Positions 9,588 to 18,115 of a DNA stretch of 64,000 nucleotides are shown piece by piece. Numbering within the stretch: the first letter of the stretch is position 1; the number at the start of each line of letters is the position of its first letter. Below the pieces are notes generated by a model. That model saw only the letters and a list, made by a program, of their open reading frames with translations, searched no databases and was not told the origin of the DNA. Both the position numbers and the translations under genes were made by a program. The stretch is from CAMYMQ01 sp963730305 (GTDB lineage: Bacteria > Pseudomonadota > Alphaproteobacteria > Bin65): contig CAVSRB010000007.1 in assembly GCA_963730305.1 (NCBI GenBank), forward strand, positions 124,001 through 188,000, read 5' to 3'.

Positions 9588-11441
9588 TCAGTTCTTGAGC
9601 GCCCGCGGCGCGGCGTCCGACATCATGTAGGTGACCCGGTTGCGCCCGTTGCGCTTGGACTGGTAGAGCGCCGCGTCGGCGACGCCGAGCGCGAAGTCCA
9701 GGTTGGGGATCTGCGGGTCGACCTCGGTCACCCCGACGCTGACCGTGAAGGCGACCGGGCCGCGCTCGCTGTCGACCTGAAGGCCGGCGACCCCCCGCTT
9801 CAACCGCTCGCACAGGTCGACCGCCGCCTGCGGCTCGGTCTCCGGCATCAGCAGGATGAATTCCTCGCCGCCGAACCGGGCCAGGATGTCGGACTGGCGC
9901 GTGCTGGCCTGGATCAGGTTGACGAACGCCTTCAGGCAATCGTCGCCGGCCGCGTGGCCGTAGGCGTCGTTGATCAGCTTGAAATGGTCGATGTCGAACG
10001 AGGCCAGCATGGTCGGCCGGTCGTAGCGGCCGGCGCGATAGGCTTCGCGGTCGAACACCTCGTAGAACTTGCGCCGGTTCATGGCGCCGGTCAGCGGGTC
10101 GGTGCTGGCCAGCCGCTCGAGCTCGTTCTGCAGGGTCCGGCGCTCGGTCACGTCGCGCACGCTCATGCGGAAGCCGCGCGCCGCGCCGCGCTGGTCGCGC
10201 GCCTGGACGGATTCGGCGGCGCACCAGTGGATATCGCCGTCCTTGCGCTTGATCCGGAACTCGAGGCCGATCATCCCGGGAGCGTCGGGCGCGTCCTTGA
10301 GGAAGCGGCTGACGGTGTCCAGGTCGTCCGGATAGACGATGGACTGCGGGAAGTTCTCCATTGCCCGGCATTCGTCGACCGTGTAGCCGGTGATCCGCTC
10401 GACCGCCGGGTTCTGCCACAACAGCGTCCCGTCGGCGGCGAACCAGGTCTCCCAGGCGTAGGTGTAGTCGGCGACGATCTGCAGCTCGTCCTTCTTCTCG
10501 ACCAGCGCGTCGTGGCTCAACGCGAGTTCCTGGACCGAATCGGTCAGCCGCTCGGCCAGCGCCGACTTGTGCTCCTTGAGCGTCGCCGTCTCGACGATCG
10601 ACTGCTCCGAATTGCGGGCGACCCGGGCGAGCAGCAGGAAGTAGACGCCGGTGAGCACGGCCATCGCCCAGTCGACGTGCGACGCCGTCGGCAGGAACCC
10701 GCGATGGACCAGGTGGATCAACAGGGGCAGCAGCGCCGGCACGTTGAACGCGATCGCCGACCGCCAGTAGACCCCGCTCGTCGCCGACGCGCTCGCGGTC
10801 ATGATGGCGAGGACGAAGACGACCAGGGCCGCACGCAGCGGATCGGGCGCGAAGACCATCGCCAGCGCGGCCATGCCCCAGACCCCGCCCATGATGGCCG
10901 ATGCGACCGAGAAGGCGGTCAGCCAGCGGCGCGCGCCCTCGCCCGTCTCGATGGCGTCGAAACGGGCCATCACCCGGAAGCGGTAGAGCATCGCCAGGAC
11001 GAGCAGGACGTACCAGCCCAGCACGACGCCGGGAGGCAGCGTGCTGCCGATGTAGGCGACCACGAGGAGAATGCCGTTGACCGCCGTCGCCACGGCGGTG
11101 CCCTGCGCGGTCGCGTGCAGGATGCGCGCCTGTTCGAGCACGACGGCGGCGGCCGCGCGCGACGTGACGGTGGCCCGGCGCAGCAGGCTTTCGGCCGGTC
11201 GGGTCTTGGCCGCATCGGCCGCAACGGCATCCATGTCTTCGGTCGCTTCCGGGTTGGCGGCAGGGGTTTTTCGGTCTTGGGCGCGCGCGGCGGCGCGTGG
11301 CTTGCTCTTGCGCGGCTTCGGGGCCGCGGGTTCGGCCGGCGCGTCTGGCGCGGGATCGACGACGACGTCGGCCACCGGATCGGCGGCGGTGCGGCGCTCG
11401 CGAGGTGCCGGGGCGGCATTCTTATGGGCATTCGACGGCAT
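9588..11441 (-). CDS. Membrane diguanylate cyclase (PAS-GGDEF)
   Basis: 617 residues. An N-terminal Ala/Pro/Lys-rich, probably disordered stretch (1-80) precedes about five or six membrane helices (roughly 110-270). Then come a coiled linker, a PAS domain (about 330-450, with WQNPAVERITGYTVDE) and a GGDEF domain. The active-site motif is GGEEF at about 524-528. An inhibitory I-site RQSD lies five residues upstream, so product feedback by c-di-GMP is expected. The domain should make c-di-GMP from two GTP; no EAL domain is present. The gene is divergent from a class III nucleotide cyclase across 160 bp. Confidence 0.92.
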   Translation of the reverse strand: MPSNAHKNAAPAPRERRTAADPVADVVVDPAPDAPAEPAAPKPRKSKPRAAARAQDRKTPAANPEATEDMDAVAADAAKTRPAESLLRRATVTSRAAAAVVLEQARILHATAQGTAVATAVNGILLVVAYIGSTLPPGVVLGWYVLLVLAMLYRFRVMARFDAIETGEGARRWLTAFSVASAIMGGVWGMAALAMVFAPDPLRAALVVFVLAIMTASASATSGVYWRSAIAFNVPALLPLLIHLVHRGFLPTASHVDWAMAVLTGVYFLLLARVARNSEQSIVETATLKEHKSALAERLTDSVQELALSHDALVEKKDELQIVADYTYAWETWFAADGTLLWQNPAVERITGYTVDECRAMENFPQSIVYPDDLDTVSRFLKDAPDAPGMIGLEFRIKRKDGDIHWCAAESVQARDQRGAARGFRMSVRDVTERRTLQNELERLASTDPLTGAMNRRKFYEVFDREAYRAGRYDRPTMLASFDIDHFKLINDAYGHAAGDDCLKAFVNLIQASTRQSDILARFGGEEFILLMPETEPQAAVDLCERLKRGVAGLQVDSERGPVAFTVSVGVTEVDPQIPNLDFALGVADAALYQSKRNGRNRVTYMMSDAAPRALKN

Positions 11442-11601
11442 GCGGCCGAGTCCGGGATCAATGGCGCGGGTACGGTCACGGCCCGGTCCGGAAGACCGGT
11501 CAGTGCCGTGTATGAGGTCAATGATGGCGGGTTACCGTTAAGATTTCCTTGACCCGCCCGGCGGCCTGCCGATCAAGTCGGGGGGCGGAGGAAACGCATC
11601 G

Positions 11602-12924
11602 ATGACGACCCGATCCCACGACGACACGCCGCTGGATGCGCCCTTCCCGCTGCGCCGCCGCTTCGTCCTGCTGGTGCTGCCGCTGCTGCTGCTCCTGGTC
11701 GCCGCCGTCGTCGTGTCGACGGGCTACGCTGCGCGCGTCGTCGTGCGGTCGATCTATCTGGATATCGCCACCCACCGCGCCGCGGGCATCGTCGACGGCG
11801 TCGCCCGGCTGGCCCCGGGCCCCTGGACCGGACTGATCGCCGGCCGGCCGTTGACGGCCGCGGACCGCACCAGGCTCGAAAGCGCCTTCGCGGACGAGGT
11901 CCAGGAGTTCCGGCTGACGCGGCTCAAGGTCTACGATCTCGCCGGACGCACGGTGTTCGACACCGACCGCCGTCAGATCGGCAAGGTCGAGACCAATCCG
12001 GCCCTGCGCGCGGTGATCCAAGACGGCACGGCGCGGGCGATCCCGGAGACCGCGCCCGACGGCAGCCGGCTCTACGAGCTCTACGTCCCCTACCGGCGCG
12101 GCGACCGCGTCGCCGCGGTGCTGGAACTGTACGAGCCGGTCGGCTTCCTCGACGGCATCCTGTTCCGCTCGGGCATCGCGGCAACGATCGCGCCCGCCGC
12201 GCTGCTGGTCCTGTTGGTCGTCGTCCTCTTGCTGCTGGTCCGGCGGGCCCAGGCCGACATCGACCGTCGCACCGGCCTGGTCGTCGCCCTGCGCCAGCGG
12301 CTCGAATCGCTGGTGTCGCGCGGCGCGGTGCGGGCCGTGCGCGCCGAGGCCGACGCGGTCGCGCCGCAACGGATCGAATGCACCCTGATGTTCACCGACG
12401 TGCGCTCGTTCACCGAGTTTGCCGAGGCGCGCGATCCCGAGGCGGTGATCGCGTTCCTCGACCGGCTGATGGCGCTCCAGGTCGACCTGGTCGAGCGCTG
12501 GGGCGGCGACGTCGACAAGCTGGTCGGCGATGGATTGTTCGCCCGCTTCGAAGGCGCAGGCGAGCGTGACACGACGACGGCGCCCGATGCCCGGGCGGCG
12601 CGCCGGGCTGTCGGCTGCGCCCTGGCGATCCAGCGCGACGCGGCGCGCGCCGGCCTGCCGCTCGACCTCGGCATCGGCGTCTTCACCGGGCCGGTGATCG
12701 CCGGGACGATCGGCGCCGCCGGACGGCGCGACTACACGGTGGTGGGCGACAGCGTCAACGTCGCGGCGCGGCTGTGCGCCCTCGCCGGCCGGTGCGAGGT
12801 CGTGGTCGACGCCGCGACGGCGCGCGCCTCGGGCCTCGCCGGAGACGCGCGCGCCACGCCGGCCTCGCTCAAAGGCCGGCGCGGTGAAATCTCGGTCGTC
12901 AGGTTGAAGGCGTCGGCCGGCTAG
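11602..12924 (+). CDS. Membrane-bound class III adenylate/guanylate cyclase
   Basis: 440 residues. There is a TM helix at about 20-42, an extracytoplasmic sensor-like region (about 45-190), a second TM (about 193-215), a short coiled linker and a C-terminal class III catalytic domain (about 255-435). Catalytic blocks: LMFTDVRSFTEFAE supplies the first metal-binding Asp, GGDVDKLVGDGLFARF the second, and YTVVGDSVNVAARLC the transition-state Asn/Arg region. Substrate choice (ATP or GTP) is not certain from sequence. A strong GGAGGAAA ribosome site precedes the ATG. It is divergent from the GGDEF gene, so the two may share a control region. Confidence 0.9.
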   Translation: MTTRSHDDTPLDAPFPLRRRFVLLVLPLLLLLVAAVVVSTGYAARVVVRSIYLDIATHRAAGIVDGVARLAPGPWTGLIAGRPLTAADRTRLESAFADEVQEFRLTRLKVYDLAGRTVFDTDRRQIGKVETNPALRAVIQDGTARAIPETAPDGSRLYELYVPYRRGDRVAAVLELYEPVGFLDGILFRSGIAATIAPAALLVLLVVVLLLLVRRAQADIDRRTGLVVALRQRLESLVSRGAVRAVRAEADAVAPQRIECTLMFTDVRSFTEFAEARDPEAVIAFLDRLMALQVDLVERWGGDVDKLVGDGLFARFEGAGERDTTTAPDARAARRAVGCALAIQRDAARAGLPLDLGIGVFTGPVIAGTIGAAGRRDYTVVGDSVNVAARLCALAGRCEVVVDAATARASGLAGDARATPASLKGRRGEISVVRLKASAG

Positions 12925-12936
12925 GGCGTCGGCCGG

Positions 12937-13140
12937 TTAGGCTCGGGCGCGCCAGGGCCCGATGGTGACGTTCGCCGCCGCCAGGCCGGAGACGACGCAA
13001 TCCGACGCCGGCACCCTGATCGCCGACCGCGCCGCCGGCACGGGTTCGGCGAAGATCTTCGCGAACCGCTGCCGCCGTGCGTTGGTCACGGCCGGGCTTT
13101 CGACAATGGTTGCAAGCTTCTCGAGATCGACCTTGTCCAT
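12937..13140 (-). CDS. Small hypothetical protein
   Basis: 67 residues from the ATG at 13140, or 72 from an in-frame ATG at 13155. The N-terminal half (LEKLATIVESPAVTNARRQR) looks like a charged helical protein, not random GC-rich translation. The C-terminal half is Ala/Val-rich. No family is recognised. It is convergent with the cyclase gene and downstream of an AT-rich patch (13198-13260) that could hold a promoter. The opposite strand is also open, so coding is not certain. Confidence 0.45.
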   Translation of the reverse strand: MDKVDLEKLATIVESPAVTNARRQRFAKIFAEPVPAARSAIRVPASDCVVSGLAAANVTIGPWRARA

Positions 13141-13255
13141 CCGCTGAATCCCCAATGCGCCGGGTCGCGCCTTTTCGGACGCGCCCCCTCCCGGCGAATC
13201 GTTAATAAAGCGTTAAAAGTTAAGGAAGCGCTAAGGATCGTGGTTAATTTGAAAT

Positions 13256-14506
13256 TTATTCAACCTGGACGTTCAGCGCCAACATCCCCCGGGTCAGGAT
13301 CGAATCCGACCAGACCGGATCGGCCCCGGCGAGCGCCAGATCGGGGAACCGGCGCAGGATCAACGGGAAGGCGACCTCGGCCTCCAGCCGGGCGAGCGGC
13401 GCGCCCAGGCAGAAGTGGATGCCGTAGCCGAAGCCGATGTTGTTCTTGGCCTCGGCGCGGCGGATGTCGAATTTATCTGGGTCGGGAAAGGCGCGCGGAT
13501 CGCGGTTGCCGGAGCACTGGAACAGGAACACCCGGTCGCCGCGCTTGAGCGGCGCGCCGTGCCAGTCGAAATCCTCGGCCGCCACGCGGACCGACGATAG
13601 CGCCGGGCCGTCGAAGCGCAGCATCTCCTCGACCGCGTTGCGGACCAGGTCGGCGTCGTCGAGGTTGGCGCGCAGGTCGGCCATCTGGTCGGGATTGCGC
13701 AACAGCGCGAGCAGGCCGTTGGCGAGCAGCTGGGTCGTCGTCTCGTGGCCGGCGAACAGCAGGAGGACGCAGTTGGCGACCAGCTCGTCGGGGGTCAGCC
13801 GGTCGCCGGCGTCGCGCGCGTCGATCAGCCCCGCGGTGACGCCGGCATGGCCGGCGGCCGGCGGGTGGTCGAGGAAGTCGCGGAAATAGACCTCCATCTC
13901 GGCGATGCCCTCGGCGGCGAGGCGGTAGCGGTCCGGATCGGCGCGCGAGGTCAGCACGAACTTGGCGAGCCGGTCGGACCAGTCCTTGAGCCGGTCGACG
14001 TCGGCGCGCGGCACGCCCAGCATGTCGGCGATCACGGTCGCCGGCAGCGGATAGGCGACCGCCGCGGTGAAATCGAAGGTACGGCTGCCGCGCGCGGCCA
14101 GGTCGGCCTCGACCGCGTCGAGCAGCTCGCCGACGATGGCGGCGATGTTGGGCCGCAGCGCCTCGACCGCCCGCGCGGTGAAGGCCTTGTTCATCAGGCC
14201 GCGCAGCCGGGTGTGGTCGGGCGGATCGGTGAACACCGCCCAGTGTTCCAGATGGTCGCCAAGCGGGCCGACCGTGTCGCGCAGGCCGGGCGCGGCCTGG
14301 GCGATGAACGGGCGGATGCGGTCGGCCGACAGCCGCCGGTCGCGGAAGGCCTCGCGGATGTCGGCGTAGCGGGTGACGCACCAGGCGCCGAGCCGGTCGG
14401 ACCAATAGACCGGCGCCGCATCCTGCAACGGCCTGAGCGCCGCATAGGGGTCGGCGATCGCCGCCGGGGTGCGCGGGTCGAAGTCGAGGTTGGCCGTTCC
14501 GTCCAT
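13256..14506 (-). CDS. Cytochrome P450
   Basis: 416 residues, a soluble bacterial class I length. The I-helix oxygen-binding motif AGHETT is at 252-257, the K-helix ExxR is Glu294-Arg297, and the heme-ligating Cys366 lies in GFGYGIHFCLGAPLAR. No membrane anchor. It will need a ferredoxin and reductase; none is encoded next to it. Resemblance is to the CYP107/CYP109-like soluble group, but the substrate cannot be read from sequence. The start ATG at 14506 is divergent from the thiolase gene with 112 bp between them. Confidence 0.95.
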   Translation of the reverse strand: MDGTANLDFDPRTPAAIADPYAALRPLQDAAPVYWSDRLGAWCVTRYADIREAFRDRRLSADRIRPFIAQAAPGLRDTVGPLGDHLEHWAVFTDPPDHTRLRGLMNKAFTARAVEALRPNIAAIVGELLDAVEADLAARGSRTFDFTAAVAYPLPATVIADMLGVPRADVDRLKDWSDRLAKFVLTSRADPDRYRLAAEGIAEMEVYFRDFLDHPPAAGHAGVTAGLIDARDAGDRLTPDELVANCVLLLFAGHETTTQLLANGLLALLRNPDQMADLRANLDDADLVRNAVEEMLRFDGPALSSVRVAAEDFDWHGAPLKRGDRVFLFQCSGNRDPRAFPDPDKFDIRRAEAKNNIGFGYGIHFCLGAPLARLEAEVAFPLILRRFPDLALAGADPVWSDSILTRGMLALNVQVE

Positions 14507-14618
14507 GGCAGCAGGCTAGGAACCGCCGCGACCGGCGTCAATGCGTGGATGCGCACAGGCTGGCCGCACGCCGCGCACTCGGCTATGTCTGGGTGAGAGA
14601 TCGACGACGGAGACCGCG

Positions 14619-15869
14619 ATGCGCGACGCCTGGATCATCGGCGCCTATTCCAGCGCCTTCGGCCGCCTGCCCGGTCTGTCCTACAAGGACCTGACCCGCG
14701 AGGCCTATCTCGGCGCGCTCGCCGACGCGCGCCTGGAGACCGGCGACGACATCGAGATGGCGTGGTTCTCCAACTGCGGCATGTGGGTCGACGGCCAGGC
14801 CTCGATCCGCGGCCAGGTCTGCTTCACGCCGCTGGTCCGCGAGGGCCGCTTTCCCGAGCGGGTGCCGACGATCAACGTCGAAGGCGGCTGCGCCTCGGCC
14901 CAGATGGCGCTGCACGGCGCCTGGAAGGACGTGCTCTCCGGCCAGGCCGAGCTCAGCCTGGCGATCGGCGTCGAGAAGCTGTTCCACCCCGACGCACCCG
15001 AGCGCACCGCCGCCGCCTTCGACGCCGCGATCGACGCCTTCGACCCGCAGGAATGGCGAGACTACTACGCCGCGGCCGGAGACCAGGCGGGCAAGCCGTT
15101 CGAGCCGGGGCCGGACCGGACCATCTTCATGGACACCTACGCCATGCAGGCGTGCCACCACATGAAGCGCCACGGCACGACCCAGCGCCAGATCGCCGCG
15201 GCGGCGGCCAAGAGCCACAACAACGGCGCCCTCAACGACAAGGCGCAGTACCGCTTCGAGATGAGCGTCGACGACGTGCTGGAAGACCGGCCGATCACCT
15301 GGCCGCTGACCCGGTCGATGTGCGCGCCGATCGGCGACGGCGCCGCGGCGGTGCTGGTCTGCTCGGGCGACTATCTCGCCGCCCTGCCCGCGGCGACGCG
15401 CGACCGCGCGGTGCGCATCCGCGCCAGCGCGCTGACCGGCGGCAAGTATCGCGACCTCGACGAGCCCGGCCTGTCCTACGTGGCGGCGGCGAAGGCCTAC
15501 GCCATGGCCGGGGTCGCACCGGGCGACATCGACGTCGCCGAGGTCCACGACGCGACCGCCTTCTGCGAGATCTACCAGGCCGAGGCGATGGGCTTCGCCG
15601 AGCCGGGCAAGGGCGGCGCGCTGGTCGAGGATGGCGAGACCGGGCTCAACGGCCGGATTCCGATCAACCCGTCGGGCGGCCTGTTGTCGAAGGGGCATCC
15701 CGTCGGCGCCACCGGCCTGTCGATGATCGAGGAGCTGTGCCGTCAGCTTCGTGGCGAGGCCGGCGCCCGTCAGGTCCGCGACGCGCGGCTGGCGCTGTCG
15801 GAGAACGGCGGCGGCGTGATCGGCTTCGACGAGGCCGCCTGCTCGGTGGTCATCCTGGAACGCAGCTAG
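14619..15869 (+). CDS. Thiolase superfamily protein (SCP-x-like acetyl-CoA acetyltransferase)
   Basis: 416 residues. The nucleophilic Cys91 is in VEGGCASAQMALH. The C-terminal SKGHPVGATG block supplies His360, and HDATAFCEI replaces the NEAF-type motif of classical thiolases. These features are those of the SCP-x/lipid-transfer thiolase branch, which cleaves or condenses CoA thioesters of branched or sterol-like substrates. No partner DUF35/OB-fold gene, often found beside this branch, is present. The ATG at 14619 follows GGAGACCGCG, and the start MRDAWIIGAYSSAFGR is family-typical. Whether it works with the divergent P450 is speculative. Confidence 0.85.
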   Translation: MRDAWIIGAYSSAFGRLPGLSYKDLTREAYLGALADARLETGDDIEMAWFSNCGMWVDGQASIRGQVCFTPLVREGRFPERVPTINVEGGCASAQMALHGAWKDVLSGQAELSLAIGVEKLFHPDAPERTAAAFDAAIDAFDPQEWRDYYAAAGDQAGKPFEPGPDRTIFMDTYAMQACHHMKRHGTTQRQIAAAAAKSHNNGALNDKAQYRFEMSVDDVLEDRPITWPLTRSMCAPIGDGAAAVLVCSGDYLAALPAATRDRAVRIRASALTGGKYRDLDEPGLSYVAAAKAYAMAGVAPGDIDVAEVHDATAFCEIYQAEAMGFAEPGKGGALVEDGETGLNGRIPINPSGGLLSKGHPVGATGLSMIEELCRQLRGEAGARQVRDARLALSENGGGVIGFDEAACSVVILERS

Positions 15870-15875
15870 GCCGGC

Positions 15876-16544
15876 TCAGGCGTCCTCGAGCTCGACATAG
15901 ACGATCCGCTCCCACCGGCCCTGCGCGCCCGGTCGGACCGCGACCGGCTCCCGGAACATCGGACCGGCGCAGGCGAAGGAGTGGAACTCGCCGTTCTCGG
16001 CGCAGGGATCGACGTCGTCGGGCAGCTCGTCGAGCAGGTCGTTGTCGAAGCGGCGGCCGACGAAGCGGGCGTCGAGCAGTGACGTATCGACCGCCGTGAC
16101 CACGGCGTCGAGCCCGCCGGCGATCATCTCGCGGGCGAGCGCGCCGGTGTCGCGCTTCCACAGCGGGAACAGGGGCTCGACCCCGGTGCCGTCGAGCATG
16201 CGCTCCCGATAGGCGCGGATATCCTCCAGGAACAGGTCGCCGAAGGCGATCGCGTCGGCGCCGGTGTCGCGGACGGCATCGAGGCCCGCGCGCATGCGGG
16301 CCTCGTAGACCTCGTTCGGGCACGGGCTGGGCAGCGGGATGCGGATCAGCGGCAACCCGGTCGCCGCGACCTGGCGGTCGAGGAAGCGTTCGGCGACGTG
16401 ATGCATGGGCACCCGTCCCGCCGCCTCCGCCACGGTGGTCAGCAGCGCAACGACGTCGAGACCGGCCGTCTCGCGCAAGGTCTTCAGCGCCCAGGCGCTG
16501 TCCTTGCCGCTGCTCCAGGACATCACGACCCGCCGGTCCGTCAT
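15876..16544 (-). CDS. PP-loop ATP pyrophosphatase, diphthine--ammonia ligase-like
   Basis: 222 residues. The N-terminal PP-loop SWSSGKDSAWAL marks an adenine-nucleotide alpha-hydrolase of the MJ0570/Dph6-like family. Further family blocks are DAIAFGDLFLEDIRAYRE and FPLWKRDT. Bacteria lack diphthamide, so the bacterial role is not diphthamide synthesis; an ATP-dependent amidation of an unknown substrate is likely. It is convergent with the thiolase gene, 6 bp apart. Upstream lies the long repeat-containing gap. Confidence 0.8.
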   Translation of the reverse strand: MTDRRVVMSWSSGKDSAWALKTLRETAGLDVVALLTTVAEAAGRVPMHHVAERFLDRQVAATGLPLIRIPLPSPCPNEVYEARMRAGLDAVRDTGADAIAFGDLFLEDIRAYRERMLDGTGVEPLFPLWKRDTGALAREMIAGGLDAVVTAVDTSLLDARFVGRRFDNDLLDELPDDVDPCAENGEFHSFACAGPMFREPVAVRPGAQGRWERIVYVELEDA

Positions 16545-16874
16545 CGCTCGCCCTCACCCGTTGTCACAGAACCGCCACCATATTTAGCCGGCAGCGGCGG
16601 CGCATCCACAAAATTTGGTTGACAGGGTTTGGGCACGCACATAGGTTCGCCGCGCACAGGTGCACTGACGCGGTCTTGCATAACCTGACGTATCCGGGCC
16701 CGGCGTGATGGTGGTTTGAACGGCTGCCGAATCGCGCCGGGCTCGCTTCGTTCGGGGCTCCGCAACGCTCGCCGCGCGCCCCGCGCCATGAAAATTCGCG
16801 CAAAAGAAAGAGGCGCCAGGTGCGTAGACGCGGTGTCCTTGCATCGCTCCGAAGAGCACCCTGACGCCTCTCCT
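16545..16874. other. Non-coding region upstream of the PP-loop gene
   Basis: This 330-bp stretch holds the presumed promoter of the minus-strand PP-loop gene close to 16545-16620, where an AT-rich patch occurs. The remainder is GC-rich and has no ORF with recognisable content. Its right end (about 16843-16874) looks like a decayed partial copy of the 99-bp repeat that follows. Confidence 0.5.
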
Positions 16875-17270
16875 CGGACCGGACCCACCTTGCGGCTTCC
16901 CCGGCCCAGGCCGCGACAGCCCGAAGGCTCCCTCGACCACACATCGCTTGCTCCGAAGAACGCCCGATGTGCTCGGACCGGACCCACCTCGCGGCTTCCC
17001 CGGCCCAGGCCGCGACAACCCGAAGGCTCCCTCGGCCACACATCGCTTGCTCCGAAGAGCGCCCGATGTGCTCGGACCGGACCCACCTTGCGGCTTCCCC
17101 GGCCCTGGCCGCGACAACCCGAAGGCTCCCTCGGCCACACATCGCTTGCTCCGAAGAGCGCCCGATGTGCTCGGACCGGACCCACCTTGCGGCTTCCCCG
17201 GCCCTGATCGCGACAGCCCGAAGGCTCCCTCGACCACACATCGCTTGTTCCGAAGAACGCCCGATGTGCA
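16875..17270. repeat. 99-bp tandem repeat, four copies
   Basis: The motif CGGACCGGACCCACC recurs at 16875, 16974, 17073 and 17172, exactly 99 bp apart, and the intervening sequence is nearly identical. Copies differ at only a few positions, for example CAGGCCGCGACA versus CTGGCCGCGACA. Inside each unit CACATCG is followed 18 bases later by CGATGTG, so a hairpin can form at each copy junction. Because 99 is divisible by three and the sequence is GC-rich, several frames stay open through the array. These have no ribosome site or protein-like composition, so I treat the array as non-coding. Confidence 0.9.
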
Positions 17271-17492
17271 AATGAATACTGCCGGAGACTGTACCGGGGG
17301 ACAAAAGAAATCGAATGATTACAAGCAATTTCTTGTGGATATTAAGTCCGGTTATTCAAACTCATCCACAAGTTATCCACCGCGTTTTACCGCGTCATGG
17401 CCGACGACTGCAGCCGGGCTGCATCGGGTCGCTTCGGCATTTCGTCGAAAAGCCGCGGAAAAGCGGGGCGCCCGCGGCGCCCGCCGGGCCGG
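17271..17492. other. AT-rich gap with a cluster of DnaA-box-like 9-mers
   Basis: Within 17334-17381 there are TGTGGATAT, TCATCCACA and TTATCCACC, each one mismatch from the DnaA box TTATCCACA or its complement, plus TTATTCAAA with two. The surrounding 100 bp are AT-rich compared with the rest. No gene is seen. This may be a DnaA-binding or titration site, or a promoter-proximal DnaA site; the cluster is visible, its function inferred. Confidence 0.5.
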
Positions 17493-17990
17493 TCAGCGGG
17501 TGCTGGCGATCCGATCGAAGTCGGTCGTCACGATATACGCGTAGAGGATCGACTTGTCCTTGGTGCCGAAGAACAGGACCGTGTAGCGGTTCTTGACCAC
17601 GGTCATGGCGGTGTATTCGCCCTTGATCTTCAGGATCGAGAAGCGCTGGCCGTTGATGGTGCGGAACTCGCCCTTCTTGGCCTTGACCACCTTCTCGTTG
17701 AGGAAGGTCTCGCGCCGCTTCTTGAGCGTCGCCGGCGTCTCGGACCGCAGGACGATGCTGATCGCGGCATTGTTGTCGTCCGCGGGCTTGAAATAGATGC
17801 GCTGGACCCGGACCTGCTTGGTCTTGGTGTTGTCCTCGATCCGCTCCTTGGCGGTCCAGCCGCTGATCGGCGCGGGCAGCGCCGCCGCGAGGCGCTCGCC
17901 GAGGGTCTTCTGTGCGGCAAGCCCCGGGACGGCGCTCCCGGCGACCAGAAGCGCCGCGATGACCACCGTCGATGTAGACCGAAGGCTCAT
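17493..17990 (-). CDS. Secreted hypothetical protein
   Basis: 165 residues from the ATG at 17990, which follows GGGAAGGG at a good distance. The longer frame to 18044 lacks such a site. A signal peptide (STVVIAALLVAGSAVPGLAA) predicts export. The mature part is a Lys-rich alpha/beta domain (TLGERLAAALPAPISGWTAK, then ISIVLRSETPATLKKR). The phrase about ALPAPISGW and the later FRTINGQRFSILK resemble small periplasmic proteins of unknown function. It is divergent from purB. Confidence 0.75.
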   Translation of the reverse strand: MSLRSTSTVVIAALLVAGSAVPGLAAQKTLGERLAAALPAPISGWTAKERIEDNTKTKQVRVQRIYFKPADDNNAAISIVLRSETPATLKKRRETFLNEKVVKAKKGEFRTINGQRFSILKIKGEYTAMTVVKNRYTVLFFGTKDKSILYAYIVTTDFDRIASTR

Positions 17991-18115
17991 CCCTTCCCCA
18001 CATTGATCTTGTCTGGAACGTGCGCGGAAGCTAACACCTCTCACGCGGCGGCGTCATGCTTCTTTTGCGGCGAAGCCGCGGCATATCCGAACATCCAGCA
18101 ACCCCGGGACAACCG

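Noticed and set aside
9540..11552. 670-residue plus-strand frame opposite the GGDEF gene
   Set aside because: The minus strand carries unmistakable PAS and GGEEF motifs; the plus frame is a GC-rich shadow.
12962..13147. 61-residue plus-strand frame opposite the small hypothetical gene
   Set aside because: The minus-strand frame has a more natural amino acid make-up and better start context; both cannot be right.
16875..17270. Possible CRISPR array
   Set aside because: The whole 99-bp unit repeats without unique spacers and there are no cas genes.
16564..17328. Several 160-254 residue frames running through the 99-bp repeats on both strands
   Set aside because: A 99-bp period keeps frames open by arithmetic. 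No ribosome site and no protein-like composition were found.
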